From Akkermansia muciniphila (GTDB lineage: Bacteria; Verrucomicrobiota; Verrucomicrobiia; Verrucomicrobiales; Akkermansiaceae), in NCBI GenBank assembly GCA_004557455.1, contig SFDX01000020.1, forward strand, positions 1-56,004: a DNA stretch of 56,004 bases, given 5' to 3'. This document shows, in pieces, positions 45,930 through 53,356 of the stretch (position 1 is its first letter; each line of letters begins with the position of its first letter). The position numbers and the translations under genes are program-made. The notes below the pieces were generated by a model. The model did no database searches, had not been told where the DNA came from, and saw only the letters and a list, made by a program, of their open reading frames with translations.

Positions 45930-45994
45930 TAGCAGCTTTTTTCGCCTTTTTTCATATTTTGTGTTGACATATGCCCCAAAAGAGTACACGGGAG

Positions 45995-46070
45995 CAGGAT
46001 ACTAACTCGTTGAGAATCAACAGCTTACGAAATCTTGTGCACATTTTTGTGCACATAGGAGGCTAGAATC
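45995..46070. repeat. Direct repeat, right copy
   Basis: Second copy of the 76-bp sequence, 2196 bp from the first. It cuts into a third, truncated copy of array promoter A (TTGACA at 45964-45969, no -10 box), so a recombination or insertion happened at this point. Similarity continues into the following terminator and Cys-rich gene. Confidence 0.65.
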
Positions 46071-46088
46071 GGCCCTGCGGGGAGGTAA

Positions 46089-46117
46089 AAACCGCCGGGG
46101 ATGTACTCCGGCGGTTT
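46089..46117 (-). terminator. Terminator of the Cys-rich gene, copy 2
   Basis: The same perfect 10-bp stem as at 43893-43921: AAACCGCCGG (46089-46098) with CCGGCGGTTT (46108-46117), followed on the minus strand by more T. Confidence 0.8.
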
Positions 46118-46194
46118 GAGGTGGTGACCCTTTGGCTCCGTCAACGCAGGGTGGAGGCGGGAGGTGGGGCATGGGGATGCTTGCGGGGATGTGG

Positions 46195-46575
46195 TCATTT
46201 GTCTGTCTCCGCACCCTCCCGCGGCTCGTAGAACGGGCAGGGGAGGCCGCCATCGCAAACGTTTCCCGGGCGCATCTCGCCCATCTCCTCGCGCCAGCGA
46301 GGGCAGTACATTCTTTTTGCCTGGGTTAAATGAGCCATTTCTCTAGCCTTCTCCTCCGAATAGTATTTATCCTGCAGCCAAAACTGCATCGCGTGCTCAC
46401 TGACGTGGACGCATGTCTTACACTGGGAGCACACGGGTGCATACCAATCGTAAAACATCCGCCCCTCTTCGCCACGAGAAAACTCAAGGGGTTTCCCGTC
46501 TCCGCGGTGGTAGAAAACATACTTACCAATCCGAACTGCAATGTTTCCACATGCTTTGGGTTTCAATCTTGCCAT
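46195..46575 (-). CDS. Cys-rich small prophage protein, copy 2
   Basis: A 126-residue paralogue of the protein at 43998-44387. Conserved: VRIGKYVFYHRGDGKPLEFS, MFYDWYAP, CSQCKTCVHVSEHA, RMYCPRWREEMGEMRPGNVC and LPCPFYEP. The segment between the Cys groups differs (WLQDKYYSEEKAREMAHL), so the metal-binding frame is kept while one surface changes. Its own promoter lies 6 bp upstream and a terminator downstream. The function is unknown; it follows the large ART gene. Confidence 0.7.
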   Translation of the reverse strand: MARLKPKACGNIAVRIGKYVFYHRGDGKPLEFSRGEEGRMFYDWYAPVCSQCKTCVHVSEHAMQFWLQDKYYSEEKAREMAHLTQAKRMYCPRWREEMGEMRPGNVCDGGLPCPFYEPREGAETDK

Positions 46576-46641
46576 GGCTTTATTATGAATGTTTTTTTGT
46601 GAAAGTCAAGTGTTTATCATACTTTTTTGAAAAAACGGAAA

Positions 46642-47184
46642 TTAATCAGGGAAATCAGGAATTCCGTCTACTCGAATGACAAAGTAAGGAACTCCGTTGA
46701 CGACCCTTGCGCCTATGATTGTCATTATGTTTTTGTTACCTATGACGATTTCGGTTTCGTTGCCGTAATATCCCTTGCTCCCCACGTAAAAGCCTCTTGT
46801 ACCTTTTCCGGCAACGTACTCGATTTTGATAGGTCCGAATCTTTTTGTCTCTATCGGGTCAATTGCTGATGAGGATGACCTAGGGTTTTGAAATTGAGTC
46901 CCTTCAAGTTTTTTGAGTTCGGCATTCAACTCTGCAATATCCTTGGCCGTTAAATCATCCCCCGCATCAAACTTATCCAGCAACGGCATGGAACCTTCAG
47001 GACCGAATTGCCCGTAATGGCACCCTCGACTAAGGATGGTTCCTTCCGGTATAATTTGAGAATTCTGAATCTCGTTCCATGTATCAACGACGTCCTTTTT
47101 TTCTTCTGAAAGACGGTCGTACTCATTTTTATCGCTCTGGGCGTCATTTATGTCTTTGTAATCATCGCCGGTAAATTTGTCCAC
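46642..47184 (-). CDS. ADP-ribosyltransferase domain, downstream of frameshift
   Basis: About 180 residues with no credible start codon of their own (the frame can only begin at a GTG). They are the C-terminal ART domain of the protein encoded at 47162-49150, shifted out of frame at a run of seven A. Motifs: R53 in ILSRGCH, S103-S106 in NPRSSSSA, E143/E145 in GNETEIVIGN, then a strand IMTIIGARV. It is about 70% similar to the short form at 44455. It may be made by slippage, or be a broken gene or a sequencing error. Confidence 0.6.
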   Translation of the reverse strand: MDKFTGDDYKDINDAQSDKNEYDRLSEEKKDVVDTWNEIQNSQIIPEGTILSRGCHYGQFGPEGSMPLLDKFDAGDDLTAKDIAELNAELKKLEGTQFQNPRSSSSAIDPIETKRFGPIKIEYVAGKGTRGFYVGSKGYYGNETEIVIGNKNIMTIIGARVVNGVPYFVIRVDGIPDFPD

Positions 47185-49150
47185 AACATCTTTTTTTATG
47201 GCTGTCTTCGAGAATTTTGTCTCTCCCCACCCTTAGGTCCGTCATCTGTTTTGGTGTCAGCTTACCACTCGAAGGCGTCTCCCATGGGTCTACTTCTTTT
47301 TGCCTAAAAATCATGTCTGATGTTTGCCGATCACTCGGTGATAACTCTACATGAGTTCTCGGGCCAAGCCGAGACCAGGCTTCATCGCTTGGCTTCGTTG
47401 ATTCATTCTGTGTGTTGCTCTGCTGTGCGTCATACTGCTGTTCCGGCGCAGCCGGCTGTTTAGCGGGAGGCGTTGTTGCCGCCTTTTTGGCGTTGTCTAC
47501 AGCATCCTTGATTTCCTTCTCATACTGTTTCGGTGATTTCCAGGCCTTTTTTGAATACTTGGAAACATCCATCCCCTCTTTCGCTAAATCTATAGCAAGT
47601 TTAGCAATGGCTCTTGAGTTTTTTATTTTGTCCTTTATCCCATTTAACTTGTTGACCAAATCTTCAGAGCCTTCCTGATTCTGGGCATCCTGTATTTTTT
47701 TATCCAGACTGCTCAGGAGCTTGTCATACTGTTTGACTTTCGCCTCAGCCTTGGCTGCAAACTTCTTATTCGCCTCCGACATCGGCTGCTCGGTCTGGCT
47801 CTGATTGGTGGCCTCCTGTTCAGGCTGCTTCGCAGAATTCGGGATGGGTTTCGCCGTGGGAATATCCTGCTGCGATGACGCGGGAGGATTCTTTGTCGTC
47901 TGAGGCTTGTTGGGTTGTTGCCCATTTTGTTGAGGGGGTGTCGTCTGCGCTTGTTGCTGGTTCGCAGGCTGTTGCCCCTGTTGCGGGGTGGGCTGTTGAG
48001 CTTGCTGCTGCGGTGTCGGCACCTTTTTCAGCGGAGCCTTGTTCGGCTGAGTTTGTTGCGCTTCACCCGGCGTTTGCTGCTGCTGCGGGGCATACTGCTG
48101 CCCCGGTGCCGGCTGCGGTTTGGTAGCCCCCTCCGACGGCTGCTGCTGTTGCGTAGGTGCGGGCTGTTGCTCCTGCTGCGCGGGCAGGGGTTGTTTCTGT
48201 TGAGGAGCGGCAGGCTGCTTCTCCTGTTGCGCGGGCAGGGGTTGTTTCTGTTGAGGAGCGGCAGGCTGCTTCTCCTGTTGCGCGGGCAGGGGTTGTTTCT
48301 GTTGAGGCGTGGGCTGCTGTTCTTGCGGCTGCTGTGCCTGAGGCTTCGGTGACTGTTGCTGCTGCGGCGCCGTTTGCGGTTTGGTAGCCCCCGCCGATGG
48401 CTGCTGCTGTTGCGGTGTGGACGGATTCTTGCCTGTGGCCGGAGTCTTCTGCACCGGCGCAACAGGTTTTTGCTGCGGTGTCGGCATCGGCGTCTTCGCG
48501 CCACCGGATGGCAGCTGGGCAGGGGCTTTGTTCGGTTGTTTTGTCGGCGGTGCGGACGGTGCCTTCGGCTCCTGCTGCACGGGGGTGGGGGCGGGAACCT
48601 TGGAGGGCTGTGGTTTCGGCGTGGTGCCTGCAGGCACCTGCGTCGGAGCCTTTATCGGCGTCTTGACTGGAGCCTGAGGTTTCTGCTGCGGTGCGAACGT
48701 TGGCTTTCTCGGCGTTTCAGGTTTTGCGGGTGTCTGCCCCGGCACATTGGGCTGCTGCGGCGCGTACGTTGGCTTACTCGGCGCGACATGCTGCGTGTTC
48801 GGCACAGGTGCCTTAGTGGGCTTCGCCGGCGACTTCGGGGCCTGTGTGGGCTTTTTGTTCTGTGGCTTTTTATTCGGCTGCTTCGTGGGCTTTTTGCTCT
48901 GGTCGGCAGGCTTCTCTGTTTCCTCGTCCTTCTTGCCACCTGTGCCTCCCTTAGGGGCCTTCTTGGAGGAGATGCCGTTGTGCGGTTGCTTCCATCCATG
49001 ACCATGCTGATTGCAGCCGTATGGGTTTGCTGCTTGCATCAGCTCCCCGGCTTCATACAGCATCTGCACCTTCCTCAACTTATCGGTACACACGTGGGCG
49101 GCTGCCAAAAGCGCCGCCGCTCTCCTTTTGTTGAACTCCTGCTCCGTCAT
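47162..49150 (-). CDS. Large Pro/Gln-rich prophage protein, N-terminal part of split ART
   Basis: 662 residues starting MTEQEFNKRRAAALLAAAHV, shared with the short ART protein. Residues ~65-430 are low-complexity Pro/Gln/Lys/Thr-rich (many PQQ, KPT and APT units) and probably extended. A helical region (about 455-560: NKKFAAKAEAKVKQYDKLLSS) and a linker follow. The frame ends RCCGQIYRR directly after seven A (47191-47197). Removing one A joins it to the ART domain, giving a protein of about 835 residues. A long flexible stalk before an ART domain would fit a virion-injected or secreted effector, as an inference. Promoter at 49157-49184. Confidence 0.65.
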   Translation of the reverse strand: MTEQEFNKRRAAALLAAAHVCTDKLRKVQMLYEAGELMQAANPYGCNQHGHGWKQPHNGISSKKAPKGGTGGKKDEETEKPADQSKKPTKQPNKKPQNKKPTQAPKSPAKPTKAPVPNTQHVAPSKPTYAPQQPNVPGQTPAKPETPRKPTFAPQQKPQAPVKTPIKAPTQVPAGTTPKPQPSKVPAPTPVQQEPKAPSAPPTKQPNKAPAQLPSGGAKTPMPTPQQKPVAPVQKTPATGKNPSTPQQQQPSAGATKPQTAPQQQQSPKPQAQQPQEQQPTPQQKQPLPAQQEKQPAAPQQKQPLPAQQEKQPAAPQQKQPLPAQQEQQPAPTQQQQPSEGATKPQPAPGQQYAPQQQQTPGEAQQTQPNKAPLKKVPTPQQQAQQPTPQQGQQPANQQQAQTTPPQQNGQQPNKPQTTKNPPASSQQDIPTAKPIPNSAKQPEQEATNQSQTEQPMSEANKKFAAKAEAKVKQYDKLLSSLDKKIQDAQNQEGSEDLVNKLNGIKDKIKNSRAIAKLAIDLAKEGMDVSKYSKKAWKSPKQYEKEIKDAVDNAKKAATTPPAKQPAAPEQQYDAQQSNTQNESTKPSDEAWSRLGPRTHVELSPSDRQTSDMIFRQKEVDPWETPSSGKLTPKQMTDLRVGRDKILEDSHKKRCCGQIYRR
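48180..48307. repeat. 51-bp tandem repeat in the Pro/Gln-rich region
   Basis: Two and a half copies of a 51-bp unit start at 48180, 48231 and 48282 and encode QQKQPLPAQQEKQPAAP repeats. Copies 1 and 2 are identical over the full unit, so copy number could vary by slippage without changing frame (17 codons per unit). Confidence 0.85.
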
Positions 49151-49156
49151 GTCTCC

Positions 49157-49204
49157 ATTGTAGCAATTCCGTTTTGCAATTCAACCTACCCTCGGGGGGC
49201 TAGA
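49157..49204 (-). promoter_or_regulatory. Large ART gene promoter with upstream motif
   Basis: On the minus strand: TTGAAT (49179-49184), 16 bp and TACAAT (49157-49162), 6 bases before the ATG. The motif CGGGGGGCTAGA (plus strand, 49193-49204) starts 31 bp from the -10 box; it overlaps the terL stop codon. Confidence 0.65.
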
Positions 49205-50720
49205 ATTCCACGGTAAAGACGTCGCCCTCCTCGGTCTCGGAGGAGTCCTGCAGCGCCTCCGGGTCCTCGTGCGTTGTGTCCCAGCCGCCGTTCTCGCGCC
49301 AGTTGTACCAGACGGCCATGCAGAAGGAGTCTGCGCGGTCCGGGGAGCGCCGCCCCTCCTTCTTCATCTTGTCCTTGGGTTGGATGCGGCAGCGTCCTCG
49401 CGCGTCAAATTCGATTTTGCGGCTTGTGAGCTGGTCGAAGAGGGTGCCCTCACCCGGCAGGCCTCGGTCCATCTCACTGACGTCGAGCAGCCCTTTTTTG
49501 ATGAGGAGTCCAGTCACAATCCACGCCTGCGAGATGAGGTTGGCGTAGTTGGGGTCATCCTCACAGGGGCTGCCGCCGTGGAACTCGTCCACCCAGTAGC
49601 CCTCGTCCTGCATGTCCTGGACGATGGGTTTGCCGAGGCCGTCGGCATCACCGATGGCGTTGCCCTCCCGCACGCCCCATTTTTGCAGAGTGGCGACCTG
49701 TCGTCTGCGGGCGGTGACGGTGTTTGGCTCGTGGAAGGCCTCCACGCAGCGGGCCCAGTGACCGCAGGCTACGGAGGTGGTGCTCTCGTCCCCTCCTGCG
49801 GCAAAGTCCATGGCACCGAAGGTTGTGCCGTGTATCCGCTCCGGCGGGTGGTCGATGGCGTACTGCAGCTCGCTCGGCGTGATGACGTAGGAGTCCCCGT
49901 CCCCCGTGAATTCGGCGAAGACCATGGAGCGCGTCAGCGGGCTGTCGATGCCGTATCGGCGGACCACGTCCTGCACCTTGCTGCGCTTGATGTGTGGGCA
50001 GTCCGTCGACTCGTAATCCACGGTGCCGTTCGGCCCCGGGCGCGCGGCCTGCGCCACGATGCGCACGAAGGAGGAGGCCTCCCGCGTAAAGCAGCGGTAG
50101 AACTGTCCGCTGCAAGCCCCCGGGGAGGAGCAGTAGAGGCGGTAGGTGATGGTGCATCGGTCGATGGCGGTAAAGATGGGGTCGGGCACCGTCTTTGCCT
50201 CGTCCACGATGTACATCACGGGGCTCTCCTCCTCCTGCTCCGGGTCTGCTCTCAGGGAGCGGGTAAAGCTGCGGACCTTGGCCACGTAGTCGCGGTAGAG
50301 GCCGATGCTCTCCTCCGGCTCGGCGATGCTCTCGTGGTAGCCCTCTGCGCGGCCCGGGTTGTTGGTAGAGATGCCGACGATGAAGCCCCCCTGCGGCGTG
50401 CTGACCTGCTCCTTGTTGAAGGACCAGCCGGCGAAGCAGGGGCGGTCCTTGTGCAGGCGCAGGTTGTGGAAGAGCTGGGTGGCAATCTGATTCCAGGAGC
50501 CGGAGGTGACCACGGCGCGTCCTCTCGGGTAGCGCCAGAGGAACCAGAGGAGGAGAGGCGCGACCACGTTGGCTGTTTTGCCGCTGCCGTTGGCGGCGCG
50601 CAGAGCCACCTTCTTGCGCTGCCACACCGCGCGCATGCAGGCGATTTGCCATGCGTAGGGGCAGATGCCGAGGTAGAACAGGGCGAACATGTCCGGTGTC
50701 ACCAGCCTGCGGTCAATCAT
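49200..50720 (-). CDS. Phage terminase large subunit
   Basis: A 506-residue packaging motor and nuclease. The ATPase has Walker A ANGSGKT (residues 43-49) and Walker B VMYIVDEAKTV; the nuclease domain has GAMDFAAGGDEST and a late GDADGLGKPI plus RSPDRADSF. The start at 50720 (MIDRRLVTPDM) overlaps the small-subunit stop by 8 bp; a longer frame upstream is the shadow of that gene. It cuts concatemeric DNA and pumps it through the portal. It is the last gene of the packaging block before the ART cassettes. Confidence 0.92.
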   Translation of the reverse strand: MIDRRLVTPDMFALFYLGICPYAWQIACMRAVWQRKKVALRAANGSGKTANVVAPLLLWFLWRYPRGRAVVTSGSWNQIATQLFHNLRLHKDRPCFAGWSFNKEQVSTPQGGFIVGISTNNPGRAEGYHESIAEPEESIGLYRDYVAKVRSFTRSLRADPEQEEESPVMYIVDEAKTVPDPIFTAIDRCTITYRLYCSSPGACSGQFYRCFTREASSFVRIVAQAARPGPNGTVDYESTDCPHIKRSKVQDVVRRYGIDSPLTRSMVFAEFTGDGDSYVITPSELQYAIDHPPERIHGTTFGAMDFAAGGDESTTSVACGHWARCVEAFHEPNTVTARRRQVATLQKWGVREGNAIGDADGLGKPIVQDMQDEGYWVDEFHGGSPCEDDPNYANLISQAWIVTGLLIKKGLLDVSEMDRGLPGEGTLFDQLTSRKIEFDARGRCRIQPKDKMKKEGRRSPDRADSFCMAVWYNWRENGGWDTTHEDPEALQDSSETEEGDVFTVEF

Positions 50721-51291
50721 GCGCGGGGCCTCCTTCCTGTTCTGCCAGCAACTGCTCTGCGCGGGTGGATGCCTCGATGAAGGCAGCCAGCTTCTCCTCC
50801 TGCACCTCCGGCATGGCCGCGGCGCGTCTCGCCTGCTCTCCCTCCGCCGTCTCCATCCCCGCGGCGTGCCGGGCAATTTGCTCGCGCACGGGGTCGTTGC
50901 TCCAGTTGCCGCGGTCCATGTTTTTGAGCAACAGGTGAATGGCGGCCACATTCGGCGGCTCGCGCGTCTGCGTCTTCTCCACCACCTTGATATCGTGCCC
51001 CGCCTCATCCTTGCGCACGCTCGTCTTTGTCACCTCCTTTGTGCAGCGCCCCAGCGCGAGGTCCAGCAGCGTGTTCCGCAGCTCCGCGATGACGGGGAGG
51101 CGCGCGCGCTCCACCACCTCCGCCAGCTCCGCGTGGCGCTTCTTGAAGCGGTGCCAAGTCCCCTCCGCTATGCCGAGGGCAGCGGCGCACTGCGCCTGCG
51201 TCATGCCGCAACGAATCCAGCCCTCAATCTGACCGAGACGCGGCTTGACGATGTTGTTCCACTCAAAACTGCTGCCACCGGGGCGCGCCAT
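50713..51291 (-). CDS. Probable terminase small subunit
   Basis: A 192-residue protein with a helix-turn-helix at about 29-50 (GMTQAQCAAALGIAEGTWHRFKK), followed by long helices and a charged C-terminus. This plan, the size and the overlap with the large subunit identify it as the DNA-recognition subunit of the terminase, which binds the packaging site. Sequence similarity to named families is not strong by eye. The gene begins 1 bp after the stop of the next gene upstream. Confidence 0.75.
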   Translation of the reverse strand: MARPGGSSFEWNNIVKPRLGQIEGWIRCGMTQAQCAAALGIAEGTWHRFKKRHAELAEVVERARLPVIAELRNTLLDLALGRCTKEVTKTSVRKDEAGHDIKVVEKTQTREPPNVAAIHLLLKNMDRGNWSNDPVREQIARHAAGMETAEGEQARRAAAMPEVQEEKLAAFIEASTRAEQLLAEQEGGPAHD

Positions 51292-51292
51292 G

Positions 51293-51850
51293 TTAAACGA
51301 CCATCCTCACTCTGCTCAAATCCATGCCGCTGCCGCGCTGCCAGCCCATGAATCCGCGCAGCAGGGCCTCCTTGTCCTGCGCGCCGCCTCCGGTGGGGCA
51401 CAGACACACCCCGCAGCGCGGGTTCAGGGCCGCCAGCACCTCCCGCAGTGGCAGCAAGTCCTCCGCCGCGCCGAACTCCACGCGCAGCGTGTCCTGCGGT
51501 CGCAGGCAGCGCAGCAAGCCGCCGTCCGCGGAGAGCTGCCCCGGACCGACCACGAGCGAGATGCGCAGGTGCTCCGCCATAGGGTCTTCGTGCAAGCGTC
51601 GCAGGCCGTGCGGGTTCGCCGTCACAAGGCGCACGTAGTGGGAGAGCATCAGCTCCCTCAGCAGGAGCAGCCCGGCCCGACCCGGCCATTCCCGAGTGCG
51701 CGCCATCAGCAGCACGTTGTCCGTGGATACGTTGTTGACCAGCGCGCTCACCTCCTGCTCCGGCCCTCGGCCCGGCTCCAGCACGGTGCAGAGGCGACCG
51801 CGCCACTCCGGCTCGGCGGAGAGCGCCAAGCGGCACCCGCACGTGCACAT
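51293..51850 (-). CDS. Unknown prophage protein with N-terminal Cys cluster
   Basis: 185 residues starting MCTCGCRLALSAEPEW; the ATG at 51850 is chosen because it follows the methyltransferase stop by 19 bp, and an upstream in-frame start would overlap that gene. The N-terminal CTCGC and a C-terminal CGVCLCPTGGG could bind metal or an Fe-S cluster together. The middle has repeated strand-helix units (VRLVTANPHGLRRL, LRISLVVGPGQ), reminiscent of the second half of a TIM-like or radical-SAM-like fold, but I cannot assign it. It lies between the methyltransferase and terminase genes. Confidence 0.6.
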   Translation of the reverse strand: MCTCGCRLALSAEPEWRGRLCTVLEPGRGPEQEVSALVNNVSTDNVLLMARTREWPGRAGLLLLRELMLSHYVRLVTANPHGLRRLHEDPMAEHLRISLVVGPGQLSADGGLLRCLRPQDTLRVEFGAAEDLLPLREVLAALNPRCGVCLCPTGGGAQDKEALLRGFMGWQRGSGMDLSRVRMVV

Positions 51851-51869
51851 GGCCGGCTTTCTTCGGCGA

Positions 51870-53045
51870 TCACTGCTCACGGGGCAAGAGCACCGCCTTT
51901 CTGCCGGTGAGGTTTTCCCAGCGCGCAACTATTACATCGCAATACTTCGGGTCAAGCTCCATCAGGCGCGCGCGCCGACCGCTCTGCTCTGCCGCCACCA
52001 TCGTGGTGCCGCTCCCGCCGAAGGTGTCCAGCACCACGTCGCCCCGCTTGGTGGAGTTGGCGATAAGGTACTCAAAAAGCGGAACGGGCTTCATGGTCGG
52101 GTGCTCGCCGTTGCGGCTCGGTTTATCAAACTCCAACACTGTCGTCTGGGAGCGGTCACCACACCATGTGTGGGCCTCACCCTCCGTCCAACCATACAGA
52201 CACGGCTCGTGTTTCCACTGATAATCCTGACGCCCCAGTACGAGGCTGTTCTTTGCCCAGACGAGGCACTGTCGAACCTTGCCCAGCTGCGTGCGGCAGG
52301 CGTTGCGGAAATTCTCCCCCTCCGAGTCGGCATGCCAAATATAGAACGCTGCACCCGGGCGAAGCACCGCACCAGCCGCGCAAAAGGCGAGCTCCAAGAA
52401 GTGCAGGAAGTCATCGTTGCTCATGCTGTCGTTCATGATTTTGAGGCCCGTGCCGCCCTCGTAGTTGACGTTGTAGGGTGGGTCCGTCAACAGAAGGTCG
52501 GCCTGCTCGCCGGCCATCAGGCGCTCCACATCTCCCGGCATCGTGGAGTCCCCGCACATCAGTCGATGGTCGCCCAGCTCGTAGACATCCCCGCGCTGCG
52601 TGACGGGCTCCTCCGGAGGCTCCGGGGCCTCTGCATCCTCCGCCTCCCGTGTAGGAGCCTCCTCCGGCAGCCCCCAGTCAAGCTCCGGCAGGTCGGAGAA
52701 GTCCAGCTCCGCCAGCTCGGCCTCCAAGCTGCTCCAGTCCCACTCGGCCACCTCAGCCGTCTTGTTGTCCAGCAGGCGGTATTTTCGCTTCTTCTCATCG
52801 CTCAGGCCCGTGATGCGCATGCAAGGCGCACTCACACGGCCCAACTGCGCCAGCGCGCGGTGGCGAGTGTGGCCGGCAAGGATGACGTTGTCCTCATCGA
52901 TGATGATGGGTGCCACATAACCGCAGCTCTCGATGCTCTTTGCCACAATGGGCACAGCAGCATCGTTCTTGCGCGGGTTGTTTGCGTAGGGGTGGATGCT
53001 ATCCAGCGGCAGCTCCACCAGCTCTCTGTTCAGGTCTTGGTCCAT
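51870..53045 (-). CDS. ParB-domain DNA adenine methyltransferase
   Basis: A 391-residue fusion. Residues 1-85 are a ParB/Srx-like domain (SIHPYANNPRKND, then LAGHTRHRALAQLG), and 155-385 a beta-class DNA methyltransferase with catalytic TDPPYNV (D188-Y191) ahead of the SAM motif DTFGGSGTTMVAA. Such enzymes are common in phages and protect DNA from host restriction or mark packaging. With two type I RM systems in the same window, protection is a reasonable role. The start at 53045 follows a promoter with a weak -35 region but a good upstream motif. Confidence 0.9.
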   Translation of the reverse strand: MDQDLNRELVELPLDSIHPYANNPRKNDAAVPIVAKSIESCGYVAPIIIDEDNVILAGHTRHRALAQLGRVSAPCMRITGLSDEKKRKYRLLDNKTAEVAEWDWSSLEAELAELDFSDLPELDWGLPEEAPTREAEDAEAPEPPEEPVTQRGDVYELGDHRLMCGDSTMPGDVERLMAGEQADLLLTDPPYNVNYEGGTGLKIMNDSMSNDDFLHFLELAFCAAGAVLRPGAAFYIWHADSEGENFRNACRTQLGKVRQCLVWAKNSLVLGRQDYQWKHEPCLYGWTEGEAHTWCGDRSQTTVLEFDKPSRNGEHPTMKPVPLFEYLIANSTKRGDVVLDTFGGSGTTMVAAEQSGRRARLMELDPKYCDVIVARWENLTGRKAVLLPREQ

Positions 53046-53050
53046 GCCCC

Positions 53051-53356
53051 CTATTGTACCCCGCCGCGGTCTCGCGCGCCACCGCGCGGCGGGGGGCTAG
53101 ACTCTGCCGACGCGCCTCCCTTCTCCCCCTCTCGAATACCGATGCCCATGCCCACCTGCTGGGCACGCACCAGACCACGCACCAGAGCATCCGTGTTGAA
53201 CTCCACTCGCCCCAGCTCCTCGCGCACGCGTATCAAGCTCCATCCCTCTCCCTTCGCCCGACGCAGCAGCCGCATCATCGGTGCAGCCCATGCGGTCCCG
53301 CAACGCGCAGCTTCCTCCGCAGACCACGCATCCAGAAGCTCCTCCTGCGTTCTCAT
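53051..53356 (-). CDS. Small prophage protein after the portal
   Basis: 101 residues starting MRTQEELLDAWSAEEA. The ATG overlaps the portal stop (ATGA), which sets the start; a longer frame upstream reads through the portal gene. The protein is mostly helical (RLLRRAKGEGWSLIRVREEL, NTDALVRGLVRAQQVG) with a Gly/Pro-rich tail. The segment resembles the start of Mu-like head proteins, but the family is not certain. Confidence 0.6.
   Translation of the reverse strand: MRTQEELLDAWSAEEAARCGTAWAAPMMRLLRRAKGEGWSLIRVREELGRVEFNTDALVRGLVRAQQVGMGIGIREGEKGGASAESSPPPRGGARDRGGVQ
53053..53101 (-). promoter_or_regulatory. Methyltransferase promoter with upstream motif
   Basis: On the minus strand: TACAAT (53053-53058), 7 bases before the ATG. 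No -35 hexamer is recognisable in the very GC-rich spacer, but CGGGGGGCTAGA (plus strand, 53090-53101) starts 32 bp from the -10 box. A missing -35 with a conserved upstream motif is what an activator-dependent promoter looks like. Confidence 0.55.

Larger units (their letters stand above)
45046..46194. other. Gene-free repeat region with promoter/RNA array
   Basis: About 1.15 kb without a credible protein gene. It holds the promoter of the short ART gene (45052-45079), an array of five similar promoters and two pairs of predicted structured RNAs (45166-45990), the second direct repeat (45995-46070) and a terminator (46089-46117). A long minus-strand open frame at 45139-45765 is internally repetitive because it crosses the array and is not believed. 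Confidence 0.6.

Noticed and set aside
48178..48310. Tandem repeats considered as a CRISPR array
   Set aside because: The units are directly adjacent without spacers and encode an in-frame Pro/Gln-rich peptide.
49178..49206. TAGAAT in the GGGGGGCTAGAAT motif read as a plus-strand -10 box
   Set aside because: No -35 hexamer lies at 16-18 bp and no plus-strand gene follows; the fixed distance to minus-strand promoters explains the motif better.
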